A stretch of DNA of 64,000 nucleotides from Comamonas sp. KCTC 72670 (GCA_014656495.1 BNCN01000006.1:1-64000); one strand, 5' to 3'. Counted from the first letter of the stretch, positions 36,192 to 45,876 are shown. Notes: a model not told the origin generated them from the sequence alone. A program made the numbers and translations.

Positions 36192-38803
36192 AAACCCCGC
36201 CTGTTGCCTTCGTCGAGGAAGAACTGGTCGGTGGTCACCTGTCCGGGCGGAGGGGCCTCGGCGGTGGGCTGGGTGCCATCCAGGAACGGCTCCAGCCGGC
36301 CCGGGACGGAGTTGCCCGCGAGCAGGCCACTGATGGGGTCGATGCGGACTTGAACGACGCCCGCGGGGACCTCGAACTCCCGCGTGGGCAGGCCCTCATG
36401 GGCCACGCGCATGAACTGGAGCCAGATGGGCAGCGCGGCGCGGCCGCCCGTCTCGCTGCCGCCCAGCGGCGCGTTGTTGTCGAAGCCCACCCACGCGCTG
36501 GCCACCCAGTCCGCGGTGTAGCCGGAGAACCACGTGTCCCGGGACTGCTGCGTGGTGCCCGTCTTGCCGGCGGCGGGGCGCTCCAGCGCGAGCACCGCGC
36601 GGCCCGAGCCGTCCTCCACCACGCTGCGCATCAGGGACGTGGTGAGGTAGGCCACGGCGGGCGGCAGCGTCTCCTCGAAGGCGGGCTGGTGCTCCTCCAA
36701 CACCTTGCCCTTCGCGTCGCGCACGCGCAGCAGCATCAGGGGCTCGGCGTACCGGCCGGTGGCCTGGAGCGTGGCGTAGGCGTTGGCGGCCTCCAGCATC
36801 GTCACCTCACCGGTGCCCAGGGCCAGCGTGAGGTTCTCCGGCAGCGGCGAGTGGATGCCCGCGCGGCGCGCGAAGTCGATGGTGGTGGCCGGGGTGAGGG
36901 CCTCGATGAGGCGCACGGACACGGTGTTCTTCGACTTGGTGAGCGCCTCGCGCAGCGTCATCGGGCCCTGGAACTGGCGGTCGTAGTTCTGCGGCTTCCA
37001 CGTCTTGCCCGTGTACGGATCGCGCACGGCCTCGGGCGCGTCGTTGACCTTGGACAGCGGGGTGAAGCGTCCGCTGCCCATGGCGGCGGCGTAGAGGAAG
37101 GGCTTGAAGGACGAGCCCGGCTGCCGCTTCGCCTGCGTCGCGCGGTTGAACGACGACCGCTCCGCGTCGTAGCCGCCCACCAGCGCCACCACGTGCCGGT
37201 TCTCCGGGCGGATGACCACGAGGCCGCCCTGCACCTCGGGCACCTGGTCCAACGTCGCCTCGACGAAGGCGGGGGCGGGCGGGGCCTTGAGCACGCGCAC
37301 GAAGACGAGCTGGCCCTCCTGGAAGACGTCGGAGATCTTCTTGGGGGCGCTCTTCCCCTTCTGCTTCGCCCAGGTGACGGTGGCGTAGGGGATTTCGGCG
37401 GTGCGGCCCACCAGGTCCACGCGCGCGACGTTGCGCTTCTCGTCCACCAGCGTGACGTAGCCGGTGAGGCGCAGGCCCTCCTCCATGGGCTTGAGGCGCA
37501 CCGACTGCGTCAGGAGTTCATCCGCGGAGAGCGGCGCCTCGTCGTCGGGTGTCAGGTCCGGCCGTTGCTCCTCGGCGCCTTCCTCTTCCTGCGGTTCCAC
37601 GGGAGCGGCGCCGGCCTCGGGGGCCGCCGGGGCCTTCTCCGCCTTCGCCAGCGGGGACAGGTCGGCGACGTAGCCCTGGTCCTTCTGCCGGCGCCCCGCC
37701 TCCTCGATGCGGGTGGCGATGAGGCCCCGGTAGCGCTCCCACTGGGCCTTCTCCAGCGTGCCGCGAGGCCCGCGGTAGCCCTGCCGCCGGTCCACCGCCT
37801 CCAGGCCGTCACGCACGGACTGCTCCGCCGCGACTTGCAGCTTGGGCACCATGGCGATGTCCACCCGCAACCCGCCCTCCATCACCGCCTGTTCGCCGTA
37901 GCGGGCGATGAGCGTGCGGCGAATCTCCTCGGTGTAGTACTGCCCCACGGCGGTGCCATGGCGGGGCGCCAGGACAATGGGCTTCTCCTTCTCCGCCTCC
38001 GCGACCTCGGCGGAGATGAAGCCGTTGCGCGCCATCTGGTCCAGCACGTAGCGCTGACGCGACTTCGCCCGCGTCATGTTCGTCACCGGGTTGATGCGGT
38101 GGGGCAACTGCACCGTGCCCGCGAGCACCGAGGCCTCGCCCACGTTCAGGTCCTTCGCGTGCTTGCCGAAGTAGAAGAGCGCGGCCTCCTCCATGCCGTA
38201 GCGGCGCTGCCCGTAATAGGACTGGTTGATGTACAGCGAGAGAATCTGGTCCTTGGTGAGCGCCTCCTCCACGCGCGGGGTGAGGATCCACTCGCGGGCC
38301 TTGCGCGAGAAGCTGCGCTCGGGTGTGAGCAGCAGGTTCTTCACCACCTGCTGGGTGATGGTGGACGCGCCGGACTTGCGGCTGTTGGGGATGAGGTTCT
38401 TGATGGCCGCGCGGGTGATGCCGAAGAAGTCCAGGCCCTCGTGTTTGTAGAAGTCCGCGTCCTCGGCGGCGAGGAAGGCGTTGCGGACGTGCGGCGGCAG
38501 GTCCTCCACGCGAATCAGCGTGCGGCGCTCGTGCGCGAACTCGGCGCAGAGGCTGCCGTCACCACACAGCACCTTGGTGACCTGCGGCGGCTGGTAGTTG
38601 CGCAGCGCATCCACGGAGGGCAGGTCCTGGCTGTAATAGATGTAGCCGCCGACGCCCACCGCGACAGCGAGCACCAGGCCCACGATGCCGGTGATGAGCA
38701 GCCGCTTCGTCCAGCGCCACAGGCGGGCGCCGAACCCAGGGCGCGCCGGGGGCGTGGGTGTGGAGGAATCGGGCGAGGAGGGCATCGAGGGAACCGTGGG
38801 CAT
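36188..38803 (-). CDS. Class A penicillin-binding protein (PBP1A type)
   Basis: 871 residues. One TM helix (about 34-57) anchors it. The GT51 transglycosylase domain follows, with EDADFYKHEGLDFFGITRA (catalytic Glu114), ASTITQQVVKNL and SLYINQSYYG. Then an OB-like insert with an acidic linker (about 350-390), and the transpeptidase with SSFKP (SxxK, near 563), SKN (near 622) and KTGTTQ (near 747). It polymerises and cross-links peptidoglycan. The first gene of the four-gene operon. Being co-transcribed with a peptide-binding protein and a sensor kinase is not usual for PBP1A. Confidence 0.95.
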   Translation of the reverse strand: MPTVPSMPSSPDSSTPTPPARPGFGARLWRWTKRLLITGIVGLVLAVAVGVGGYIYYSQDLPSVDALRNYQPPQVTKVLCGDGSLCAEFAHERRTLIRVEDLPPHVRNAFLAAEDADFYKHEGLDFFGITRAAIKNLIPNSRKSGASTITQQVVKNLLLTPERSFSRKAREWILTPRVEEALTKDQILSLYINQSYYGQRRYGMEEAALFYFGKHAKDLNVGEASVLAGTVQLPHRINPVTNMTRAKSRQRYVLDQMARNGFISAEVAEAEKEKPIVLAPRHGTAVGQYYTEEIRRTLIARYGEQAVMEGGLRVDIAMVPKLQVAAEQSVRDGLEAVDRRQGYRGPRGTLEKAQWERYRGLIATRIEEAGRRQKDQGYVADLSPLAKAEKAPAAPEAGAAPVEPQEEEGAEEQRPDLTPDDEAPLSADELLTQSVRLKPMEEGLRLTGYVTLVDEKRNVARVDLVGRTAEIPYATVTWAKQKGKSAPKKISDVFQEGQLVFVRVLKAPPAPAFVEATLDQVPEVQGGLVVIRPENRHVVALVGGYDAERSSFNRATQAKRQPGSSFKPFLYAAAMGSGRFTPLSKVNDAPEAVRDPYTGKTWKPQNYDRQFQGPMTLREALTKSKNTVSVRLIEALTPATTIDFARRAGIHSPLPENLTLALGTGEVTMLEAANAYATLQATGRYAEPLMLLRVRDAKGKVLEEHQPAFEETLPPAVAYLTTSLMRSVVEDGSGRAVLALERPAAGKTGTTQQSRDTWFSGYTADWVASAWVGFDNNAPLGGSETGGRAALPIWLQFMRVAHEGLPTREFEVPAGVVQVRIDPISGLLAGNSVPGRLEPFLDGTQPTAEAPPPGQVTTDQFFLDEGNRRGL

Positions 38804-38904
38804 CGCGCGGGACTGGAGAGAAAGGGCGCAGGTTAGACCGGGGGCGGTGGAACGGGAACCGCTCTGGAGGCCTGCCCGGCGCAGGCCCTCCAGGCAGGAG
38901 GGCG

Positions 38905-40074
38905 CTAGGGGGACGTCACCCCCTCACCCCGGGTGGAGCGGGACGGCCCACGCGGTGTCTGGGCCCCTCCGACGTCCGCTTGGGCCATGCGGCGCATCCG
39001 GTCCGCGTTGACGCGGGCCTGGACGTAGCGGGGCGACAGGTGCATGGCGGTGGCGTACGCGGCGCGGGCGTCCTCCTGCTGGCCGAGCCGCTCGAAGGCC
39101 ACGCCCAGGTTGTTGTGCACGTAGGCCACATGGGGAAGCAGCGCCGCCGCCTGCGCGAGGACCTCGGCGGCCTTCTGGTCCTCTCCCGCGCGCAGATAGG
39201 TGAAGCCCAGGTTGTTGAGCGCGAAGCCGTGCTCTGGATTCAGATGCACCGCCTGCTGGAAGCGCAGCATCGCCGCCGCCAGCGCGCCCTGGGCCAGATG
39301 CGCCCGTCCGAGCACCTGATACGCCTCCACGTATTCGGGATTGCGCAGCACGGCCTCCTCACCCGCGTCCACCGCCTCGGCGTGGCGGCCCAGCGACACC
39401 AGCAGCCGGGCCTGCCGCACCAGCGGGCGGGCATCCAGGGGCAGCACGTGGCCGAGCTGTCCATACGCCCGCACCGCCAGGTCCATCCGCCCCGTGAGGC
39501 CCGCGAGCTCGGCCACCAACGAGAGGGCGGCCACGTCGTCCGGGGCGTCGTGAAGGGCCCGGCGGCACTCGGTGAGCGCACCGGAGAGGTCGTCCCATTC
39601 GCGCAGCAGGTGGGCCCGGCTCAGGTGGTCCACGCGGCGTCCATGGACGTGTGGCAGGGCCAGCGAGGTGCCCGCATCCGGTGCCGCTCCCACGCCGCCG
39701 GGGCCATCCTGGTCCTCCATTCGCCGCGCGCTCGCGTCGACGACGACGCTCATCTCGCGAGGGAGCACGCCGGCGAGGCCCTCGTCCTCGGAGGCTTCGC
39801 CCGTGCGCTGCCCGACGGGCGCCGCGCCGCCGTCCGTGGCTTCATCAGAGGCCAGGGGCCGTTCCGCCGGTGGGAACGCGACGCGCACGACCGCGAGCCG
39901 CGCGTGCTGGCGCTCCGAGTCGAGCCACGTGCCCAGCGCGGGAGGCAGCGGAGCGTCCGCCCACGCCACGATGAGACCGAGCGCCACCAGGCTGACAGGC
40001 ACCAGCGCGGCCCGGACGGACGGCGGCAGGGTGTGTCGAGCGGACCGCGAGGGCTTCGAGCTGGGGTGGTGCAT
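38905..40074 (-). CDS. TPR-repeat protein with one membrane helix
   Basis: 389 residues. One hydrophobic helix lies near residues 17-38 (ALVPVSLVALGLIVAWA). A linker and then about six tetratricopeptide repeats follow, e.g. PEYVEAYQVLGRAHLAQGALAAAMLRFQQAVHLNPEHGFALNNLGFTYL (shown as separate 34-residue units in the protein), ending in a basic tail. It is probably anchored in the inner membrane with TPRs outside or as a scaffold. The start could also be 40170; 40074 is preferred because of an upstream GGAGG and because the longer N-terminus is Arg/Pro-rich without homology. Role unknown; it lies 101 bp upstream of, and is not obviously joined to, the PBP operon. Confidence 0.75.
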   Translation of the reverse strand: MHHPSSKPSRSARHTLPPSVRAALVPVSLVALGLIVAWADAPLPPALGTWLDSERQHARLAVVRVAFPPAERPLASDEATDGGAAPVGQRTGEASEDEGLAGVLPREMSVVVDASARRMEDQDGPGGVGAAPDAGTSLALPHVHGRRVDHLSRAHLLREWDDLSGALTECRRALHDAPDDVAALSLVAELAGLTGRMDLAVRAYGQLGHVLPLDARPLVRQARLLVSLGRHAEAVDAGEEAVLRNPEYVEAYQVLGRAHLAQGALAAAMLRFQQAVHLNPEHGFALNNLGFTYLRAGEDQKAAEVLAQAAALLPHVAYVHNNLGVAFERLGQQEDARAAYATAMHLSPRYVQARVNADRMRRMAQADVGGAQTPRGPSRSTRGEGVTSP

Positions 40075-40270
40075 GGTGACGACCTCGACCTCCAGCGGAG
40101 CGGCCGGAACGGGGCTCCGGGGCGCCGTGTGCCGGCCTCCCACCCAGGGCCAATGCGACGGGCGTGCCACGCCGCCTCCCCGAGGGAGAACGGGGCATGT
40201 GTGGCCCCCTGGCCACAGGGCAGGGGAAAAGCGTGGCGGGGGGCGCGGGCGTCATGCGACGGTCCGCGCG

Positions 40271-41041
40271 ATGAAGATCGCGACCTGGAACGTGAACTCG
40301 GTGCGGGCCCGGCAGGAGCGGTTGCTCGCCTGGTTGAAGAAGGCGCAGCCGGACGTCCTCTGCCTGCAGGAGCTCAAGTGCGTGGACGAGGACTTCCCCC
40401 TGGAGGCCGTGCGGGAGCTGGGCTACCACGCCGCCATCCACGGGCAGAAGACGTACAACGGCGTGGCCATCCTCGCGAAGGAGGAGCCCAAGGACGTCGT
40501 GAAGGGCCTGTCCGACGGCGTGGATGACTCCCACGCGCGCCTCATCGCGGCGACCGTCAACGGCATCCGCGTGGTCAGCGCGTACGCGCCCAATGGCCAG
40601 TCGGTGGACTCGCCCCAGTACCATTACAAGCTGGAGTGGTACGGCCGGCTGCGGCGCTACCTGGACACGCGCCACAAGCCCGATGAGCCCCTGGTGCTGG
40701 GCGGTGACTGGAACGTCGCGCCCGAGGACCTCGACACCTACGACCCGAAGCTGTGGGAGGGGCAGACGCTCTTCACGCTGAAGGAGCGGGATGCGCTCCA
40801 GCACCTGGGGGCCTTCGGGCTGTCGGATGCCTTCCGCAGGCTGCACCCGGGCGTGCAGAAGTTCACCTGGTGGGATTACCGCATGCTGGGCTTCCCGAAG
40901 AACCTGGGCCTGCGCATCGACCACCTCTATGTGACGGCCCCCGTGGCGGAGCGGCTGACGGTGGTGGACGTGGACCGCGAGGAGCGCAAGGGCAAGCAGC
41001 CCTCGGACCACGCGCCGGTGTGGCTCGAGCTCCGCGACTGA
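40271..41041 (+). CDS. xthA: Exodeoxyribonuclease III (AP endonuclease)
   Basis: 256 residues, full length. Motifs of the ExoIII branch of the EEP fold are all present: MKIATWNVNSVRARQERLL, VLCLQELKC (metal Glu), VSAYAPNGQ, VLGGDWNVAPEDLDTYDP (catalytic Asp and Asn) and KGKQPSDHAPVWLEL (terminal Asp-His). It cleaves at abasic sites and removes 3' blocks in base-excision repair. The ATG at 40271 matches the family start. The gene is separate from the TPR gene, which is divergent across 196 bp. Confidence 0.95.
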   Translation: MKIATWNVNSVRARQERLLAWLKKAQPDVLCLQELKCVDEDFPLEAVRELGYHAAIHGQKTYNGVAILAKEEPKDVVKGLSDGVDDSHARLIAATVNGIRVVSAYAPNGQSVDSPQYHYKLEWYGRLRRYLDTRHKPDEPLVLGGDWNVAPEDLDTYDPKLWEGQTLFTLKERDALQHLGAFGLSDAFRRLHPGVQKFTWWDYRMLGFPKNLGLRIDHLYVTAPVAERLTVVDVDREERKGKQPSDHAPVWLELRD

Positions 41042-41125
41042 GCCACGCGCGCTCGCGGAAGCTCCTCGGCGTCATCGGGGAGCTTCCATGCAATCGCCCG
41101 ATGGGCTGCTCGTATCGCCCGGGGC

Positions 41126-42913
41126 ATGCGCCATTTCTCCTTCGTCTGCGCGGTCCTCGCCACGGTGGCGGTTCCCGTTTCCGGCCAGGCCCAGGCGACC
41201 TCCCTGTCCGAACAACTTCCAGGAGTCTGGGGCAACGAGACACACTTCGGACCCAGGGTGCGTGGTGTCCTCACGGTGGACGGGCGCCAGGGTGAATGGC
41301 GGGCCCAGGTGGCCGGCTTCGACGTCACCGCGAAGCGCGAAGGGGCCGACGTCACCTTCTCCCTGCCGGAGGACCAAGGCGCCTTTCGCGGCCGGTTGTC
41401 CGCGGACGAGAAGTCACTCGAAGGATTCTGGATTCAGCCGCCAGGCATGACGCTGAGCGCGTCCTACGCCACGCCCCTCCGGCTGCGGGTCATCAGCCCC
41501 CGTGTCTGGGAAGGCGTGGTGGCGCCCCTGGACGACACGAGCTCCATGTACCTGCGCATCCAGCGCGAGCCGGATGGCACGCTGACAGGCTTCATCCGCA
41601 ACCCCGAGTTCAACTTCGGTCTGCGCCGGCCCTTCAAGCTGGAGGTCCAGGGGAACGACCTGACCTTCGTCAACACGCGCCGCAAGAACGACGCGCTTCG
41701 GGGCTTCTTCGACGAGGAGACGGGCAACATCTCACTGCGCATCCAGGGCATCGGCCAGTTCGAGTTCTCCCGTCGCGACGAGCACACCGCGCCCCGCTTC
41801 CACTCGCGCACGCCCGGCGTGCCCACGTATGTCCACCGGCCCCCTGTCACGGGAGACGACGGCTGGAAGACGGCGTCCCTGGAGAGCGTGAAGCTGGACC
41901 CGAAGCCCATCGCCGCGCTGGTGCAATCCCTCCAAGGCGCCACCGCGACGGACGTCCATGCGCCCTACATCCACGCGCTGTTGATCGCGCGGCACGGGAA
42001 GCTCGTGGTGGAGGAGTACTTCCATGGCCACGGGAAGGCGCAGGTCCACGACACCCGCTCGGCGGGGAAGACGTTGGCGTCGGTGCTGCTCGGCATCGCG
42101 CTGGCGCAGAAGAAGGGCGTCAGCGTGCAGACCCCCGTGTCGCGGCTGCTGCCTGACTATCAGGCCCTGTTCCAGGAGGACCCGCGCAAGCAGCGCCTCA
42201 CGCCCGAGCACCTGGTGACGATGACCTCGGGGTTGAGCTGCGACGACGATGACGGCGACTCGCCCGGCAACGAGGACGTGATGCAGTCTCAGCGCGCGGA
42301 GCGGGATTGGCACCGGTACACGGCGGCGCTGCCCATGGCGCGCGAGCCGGGCGGCACGAAGGCCGTCTACTGCTCGGGGGGCATCAACTTGCTGGGCGCC
42401 ATCATCGCGCGGCAGTCCGGCATGAGGCTGCCGGAGTTCTTCGAGCAGCGCTTCGCCCGGCCCCTGGACATCCGCGAGTACCACATGAACCTGATGCCGA
42501 ACGGGGAGGGCTACCTGGGCGGCGGCATCTACCTGCGTCCTCGGGACGCGCTGAAGCTGGGGCAGTTGTTCCTCTCCGGCGGCCGGTGGAATCAGCGGCA
42601 GGTGGTGAGCCCGCGTTGGGTGGAGGCCTCGACGCAGCGGCACGCCGAGTTCTCCAGCGACCATGGCTACGGCTACGCGTGGCACCTGCACGACATGAAG
42701 GTGGGCGAGCGCACCTACCGGGAGTACGCGGCGGAGGGGAATGGCGGTCAGTTCGTCATCGTCGTGCCGGAGCTCGACCTGACGGTGATGATTGCCGCGG
42801 CGAACTACGGCGACTTCGCGCGCTGGTATCGCTTCCAGGACCTGGTACCCCAATACGTCATCCCCGCGGTCCTCGACGCTCCGGCCGTGAAGCCGCCGAG
42901 GGCACGCGAGTAG
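41126..42913 (+). CDS. Secreted serine hydrolase, class C beta-lactamase fold
   Basis: 595 residues. A signal peptide (MRHFSFVCAVLATVAVPVSG, cleavage near AQA) is followed by a beta-rich domain of about 240 residues and then the catalytic domain. That domain has TRSAGKTLASVLLGIALAQ (SxxK, Ser312-Lys315), a YCSGG block at 415 in place of the YxN motif, and a C-terminal region with YAAEGNGGQFVIVVPELD (HxG/KTG-like position). Family members include esterases, D-peptidases and lactamases; the extra N-terminal beta domain argues against a simple beta-lactamase. Likely periplasmic or extracellular. It follows xthA by about 85 bp. Confidence 0.85.
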   Translation: MRHFSFVCAVLATVAVPVSGQAQATSLSEQLPGVWGNETHFGPRVRGVLTVDGRQGEWRAQVAGFDVTAKREGADVTFSLPEDQGAFRGRLSADEKSLEGFWIQPPGMTLSASYATPLRLRVISPRVWEGVVAPLDDTSSMYLRIQREPDGTLTGFIRNPEFNFGLRRPFKLEVQGNDLTFVNTRRKNDALRGFFDEETGNISLRIQGIGQFEFSRRDEHTAPRFHSRTPGVPTYVHRPPVTGDDGWKTASLESVKLDPKPIAALVQSLQGATATDVHAPYIHALLIARHGKLVVEEYFHGHGKAQVHDTRSAGKTLASVLLGIALAQKKGVSVQTPVSRLLPDYQALFQEDPRKQRLTPEHLVTMTSGLSCDDDDGDSPGNEDVMQSQRAERDWHRYTAALPMAREPGGTKAVYCSGGINLLGAIIARQSGMRLPEFFEQRFARPLDIREYHMNLMPNGEGYLGGGIYLRPRDALKLGQLFLSGGRWNQRQVVSPRWVEASTQRHAEFSSDHGYGYAWHLHDMKVGERTYREYAAEGNGGQFVIVVPELDLTVMIAAANYGDFARWYRFQDLVPQYVIPAVLDAPAVKPPRARE

Positions 42914-42957
42914 GGGCCGCGCGCGGCGATTCATGCGATGCTCGCGGGCCCGAGGCC

Positions 42958-43158
42958 ATGACGACGCCCCCGCCCGAATCGCCGCCGTTCCCTGACAGCC
43001 TGTGTCATCGCTGCGCCGCGCCGCCGCGCTACGTCCAGTCGCGGACCACCACGTTCATCCTCTGCCCGCTGCTGCCCCAGAAGTACCCGCCGCAGCCCGT
43101 GCGCGGGTGCGCCCTCTTCAAGCCCAGGGCCCCTGACGCGCCTCCGCCCCCCCGCTGA
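42958..43158 (+). CDS. Small Cys-containing protein
   Basis: 66 residues. Pro-rich ends enclose a compact core: CHRCAAPPRYVQSRTTTFIL, then CPLLPQKYPPQPVRGC. Four Cys are spaced as CxxC (17, 20), Cys37 and Cys51, suggesting a small zinc-binding unit. The core pattern feels conserved among myxobacteria, but this is recollection, not a search. The ATG at 42958 has weak ribosome-site support (GAGG at 42951-42954). It lies between the serine hydrolase and the kinase genes on the same strand. Confidence 0.55.
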   Translation: MTTPPPESPPFPDSLCHRCAAPPRYVQSRTTTFILCPLLPQKYPPQPVRGCALFKPRAPDAPPPPR

Positions 43159-43251
43159 GCGGGCTCCTCGGCGGACTCTGGGTGAAACGCTGGAAATCCA
43201 GGATTCGTGTTTGCCGGGCACCTGACGTCACAGCGGGATAGATTGCCGGCC

Positions 43252-45717
43252 GTGGCTGAAGCGAAAAACCCGAACGCACCACCCGAGGGCTCCGACGCGA
43301 CGGTGCTCTCCCCGCAGCGTCCCGTCATCACCGGTGCGAACGGCGGCGAGCTGTTCGCCGGCCGTTACGCCCTGGAGGGGCTGGCGGGCCGCGGCGGCAT
43401 GGGCGCGGTGTATCGGGCCCGGGACACGCTGGTGGGCGACGTGGTCGCGTTGAAGATGCTGGAGCTGGGCGCGTCGCCCGCGCCGGAGTGGTTGGAGCGC
43501 TTCCGCCGCGAGGTCCGGCTGGCCCGGCGCATCACCCACCGCCACGTGGCGCGGACCTTCGACCTGGGCGAGCACTCCGGCTGCCTCTATCTGACGATGG
43601 AGTATGTGGAGGGCGAGAGCCTCCAGGCGTTGATGGAGCGTGAAGGCGCCGTGCCGCCCGCGCGCGCGGCCCGGTGGGTGCTGGCCCTCTGCGAGGGCTT
43701 GTCCGCGGCCCATGCGGCCGGCGTGGTGCACCGCGACCTGAAGCCCGCGAACGTGCTGGTGGAGTCCAGTGGCCGCGTGGTGCTCACCGACTTCGGCATC
43801 GCCCGCGCGGTGGCGGGGGAGGCGGCGTCGCGCACGCAGGGGCTGGTGGGAACGCCCATGTACATGGCGCCCGAGCAGCTGGAGAGCGGCGAGGTGGACG
43901 CGCGCGCCGACCTCTATGCCGCGGGCCTGGTGCTGTACCAGCTGCTCACGGGGGCGCCGCCGTTCTCCGGGGACTCGCCCATGGCCGTGGCGGTGGCCCG
44001 GTTGCGGCAGCCGCCGCCCGACCCGCGACGGCTCGCCGCGGTGCCGGACGCGCTGGCGGAGCTGGTGCTGGCGTGCCTCTCCCGCGAGCCTTCCGGTAGG
44101 CCCGAGGACGCCGCCTGTGTGGCGGACACGTTGCGGCAGTGGCTCCACGCGGTGGGTGAGCCCGTGGAGCCCGAGCACGCGCATGGCGCCCACGTCCTGT
44201 CGAGGGCCCTGGCCTCGTCGACCGGGGCGACGCCGCCGGGAGTCCTGGGGCTGACCTCGGGGGCCGCGACGCCGTCCGCGGTGGGGCTGCCCCGCTCGAC
44301 GCCCCGGACGCCGCTGCGTCCCGACGAGCAGTCCTTGGCGGTGTTGCCGCTGCGCTTCCTGGGGCCCAGGGAGCAGGAGTCCCTGGGCGACGGCGTGACG
44401 GAGTCCCTCATCGACGTGCTGTCGCGGACGCGCGGGCTGCGGGTGCAGAGCAGCGGCGCCACCGAGCGCTTCCGGCACGAGCGGGAGCCTCGCGCCGCCG
44501 CGCGGGAGCTGGCCGTGGAGTTGCTCGTGGACGGGACGGTGCAGGCCGCGGGCAAGACGGTGCGCGTGACGCTGCGGGTGGTGGAGGGTGCGACGGGGAC
44601 TCAGCTGTGGAGCGGCCGTTTCGAGGACTCGGACGAGGACGCGTTCCTGCTCCAGGACCGGCTGGCGCAGCGGCTCGCGGAGGCCCTGCGCGGCGAGCTG
44701 GCCATCCTGGCGTATCGCGCCACCGTCCCCTCCGAGGCGCTGGCCGTCTACCGGCAGGTGCTGTCGCGGATGCTCTCGCATTCGATGACGCGGGAGCTGA
44801 AGGAGGAGGTCATCGACCCGCTCGAGCAGCTCCACGTCTCGCTGCCTGGGTTCCTGCCCGCGGTGGCTCAGCACGCGGTGGCGACGCTCCGGGCGGGCTT
44901 CCTGCGCACCCTGGCGGACGACGTGGATTGGGACGCGCTGGGGCGGACGAGCCTGGAGCGGGCCCTCCGGCTGGCGCCGGAGGTGGTGGAGACGCGGTTG
45001 GGGCAGGCCATCCTGGCCATCCGGGACGGCCGGTGGCGCGAAGCGGTGGTGGCCCTGCGCTCGGCGCTGGATACCGCGCCCACCTTCGCGCCCGCGCTGC
45101 AGCTCCTCGGCAACCTCCAGTGCGAAGCGGGGCGCGCGGACGAGGGCATGGAGCGCTTGAAGCTGGCCCATGCCCTGGAGCCCGGCATGGCCATCAGCCT
45201 CATCGAGGTGGCGCGCTGCAGCGCGCTGCGTGGCGACGAGGCCACCTATCAAAAGTGTCTGGCGTTGCTGCTCAATCATCCCTTGCTGGGCATGCCGGTG
45301 AACATCGTCCGCATGCGTGTCTTCGCCTGGAAGGGAGACATGGAGGGCGTCCGCGCGTGCCGGGAGGCGCTCAATGAAGACCCGAGCCACATGGCCCTCT
45401 ACGTGGCCATGTACTGCTCGGTGGCCCTGGGCGAGCTCCCCGTCGAGGCCGCCTTGGCCAGCATGGACGGGATGCTCGCCCGGCAGGTGAACACGCGCTT
45501 CGCGTCGATGGTGTGTCAGCTCGCGGCGGAGCTGACGTGCCTCCGGGGCATGCCCACCGAGGCGCTGCGCTACCTCCAGCAGGCGGCGGACTCCGCGCTC
45601 ATCGACCTGGAGTGGATGGACCGCTGCCCGGTGCTGGCGCCGTTGCGCTCGCAGCCGGGCTTCACGGAGGCGCGGCGCAAGGTGCGCTCCCGTGTGGAAG
45701 CCATCTGGTCCTCCTGA
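43252..45717 (+). CDS. Ser/Thr protein kinase with TolB-like and TPR regions
   Basis: About 821 residues from a GTG (an in-frame GTG at 43207 is an alternative). The kinase domain (about 38-300) has the Gly-rich loop GRGGMGAVY, Lys68 in VVALKML, VVHRDLKPANVL, LTDFGIARA and MYMAPEQ, so it is active by motif. After a Thr/Pro linker, residues about 362-480 form a TolB/adenylate-cyclase-type beta-sandwich module (LAVLPLRFLG, LGDGVTESLIDVLSRTRGLRV, LLVDGTVQAAGKTVRVTLRVV, FLLQDRLAQRLAEAL). The rest consists of TPR-like helical repeats (about 520-810). No membrane helix, so it is a cytoplasmic signalling protein. The target is unknown. Confidence 0.92.
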   Translation: MAEAKNPNAPPEGSDATVLSPQRPVITGANGGELFAGRYALEGLAGRGGMGAVYRARDTLVGDVVALKMLELGASPAPEWLERFRREVRLARRITHRHVARTFDLGEHSGCLYLTMEYVEGESLQALMEREGAVPPARAARWVLALCEGLSAAHAAGVVHRDLKPANVLVESSGRVVLTDFGIARAVAGEAASRTQGLVGTPMYMAPEQLESGEVDARADLYAAGLVLYQLLTGAPPFSGDSPMAVAVARLRQPPPDPRRLAAVPDALAELVLACLSREPSGRPEDAACVADTLRQWLHAVGEPVEPEHAHGAHVLSRALASSTGATPPGVLGLTSGAATPSAVGLPRSTPRTPLRPDEQSLAVLPLRFLGPREQESLGDGVTESLIDVLSRTRGLRVQSSGATERFRHEREPRAAARELAVELLVDGTVQAAGKTVRVTLRVVEGATGTQLWSGRFEDSDEDAFLLQDRLAQRLAEALRGELAILAYRATVPSEALAVYRQVLSRMLSHSMTRELKEEVIDPLEQLHVSLPGFLPAVAQHAVATLRAGFLRTLADDVDWDALGRTSLERALRLAPEVVETRLGQAILAIRDGRWREAVVALRSALDTAPTFAPALQLLGNLQCEAGRADEGMERLKLAHALEPGMAISLIEVARCSALRGDEATYQKCLALLLNHPLLGMPVNIVRMRVFAWKGDMEGVRACREALNEDPSHMALYVAMYCSVALGELPVEAALASMDGMLARQVNTRFASMVCQLAAELTCLRGMPTEALRYLQQAADSALIDLEWMDRCPVLAPLRSQPGFTEARRKVRSRVEAIWSS

Positions 45718-45846
45718 AGCGCGGCGCCCCGCCGCGTGACGTCCCCACCTCCCGCGCGTCGTGACCGCCTCCGTCAGGCGTTGCCCCGTCCGTGCGAGAC
45801 ATGCCAGGTCACCTGAAATCCTGGCGCGAGCCGGATAAATCTGCAT

Positions 45847-45876
45847 TTTGCGTTTAATCTGCTTTGCCTGTTATGC
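45847..45876 (+). promoter_or_regulatory. Weak promoter candidate before the DUF1800 gene
   Basis: TTGCGT (45847-45852) and TATGCA (45871-45876) are 18 bases apart, with TGT directly before the latter (extended -10). The patch from 45836 to 45876 is strikingly AT-richer than its surroundings. This is only a pattern match. Confidence 0.35.
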
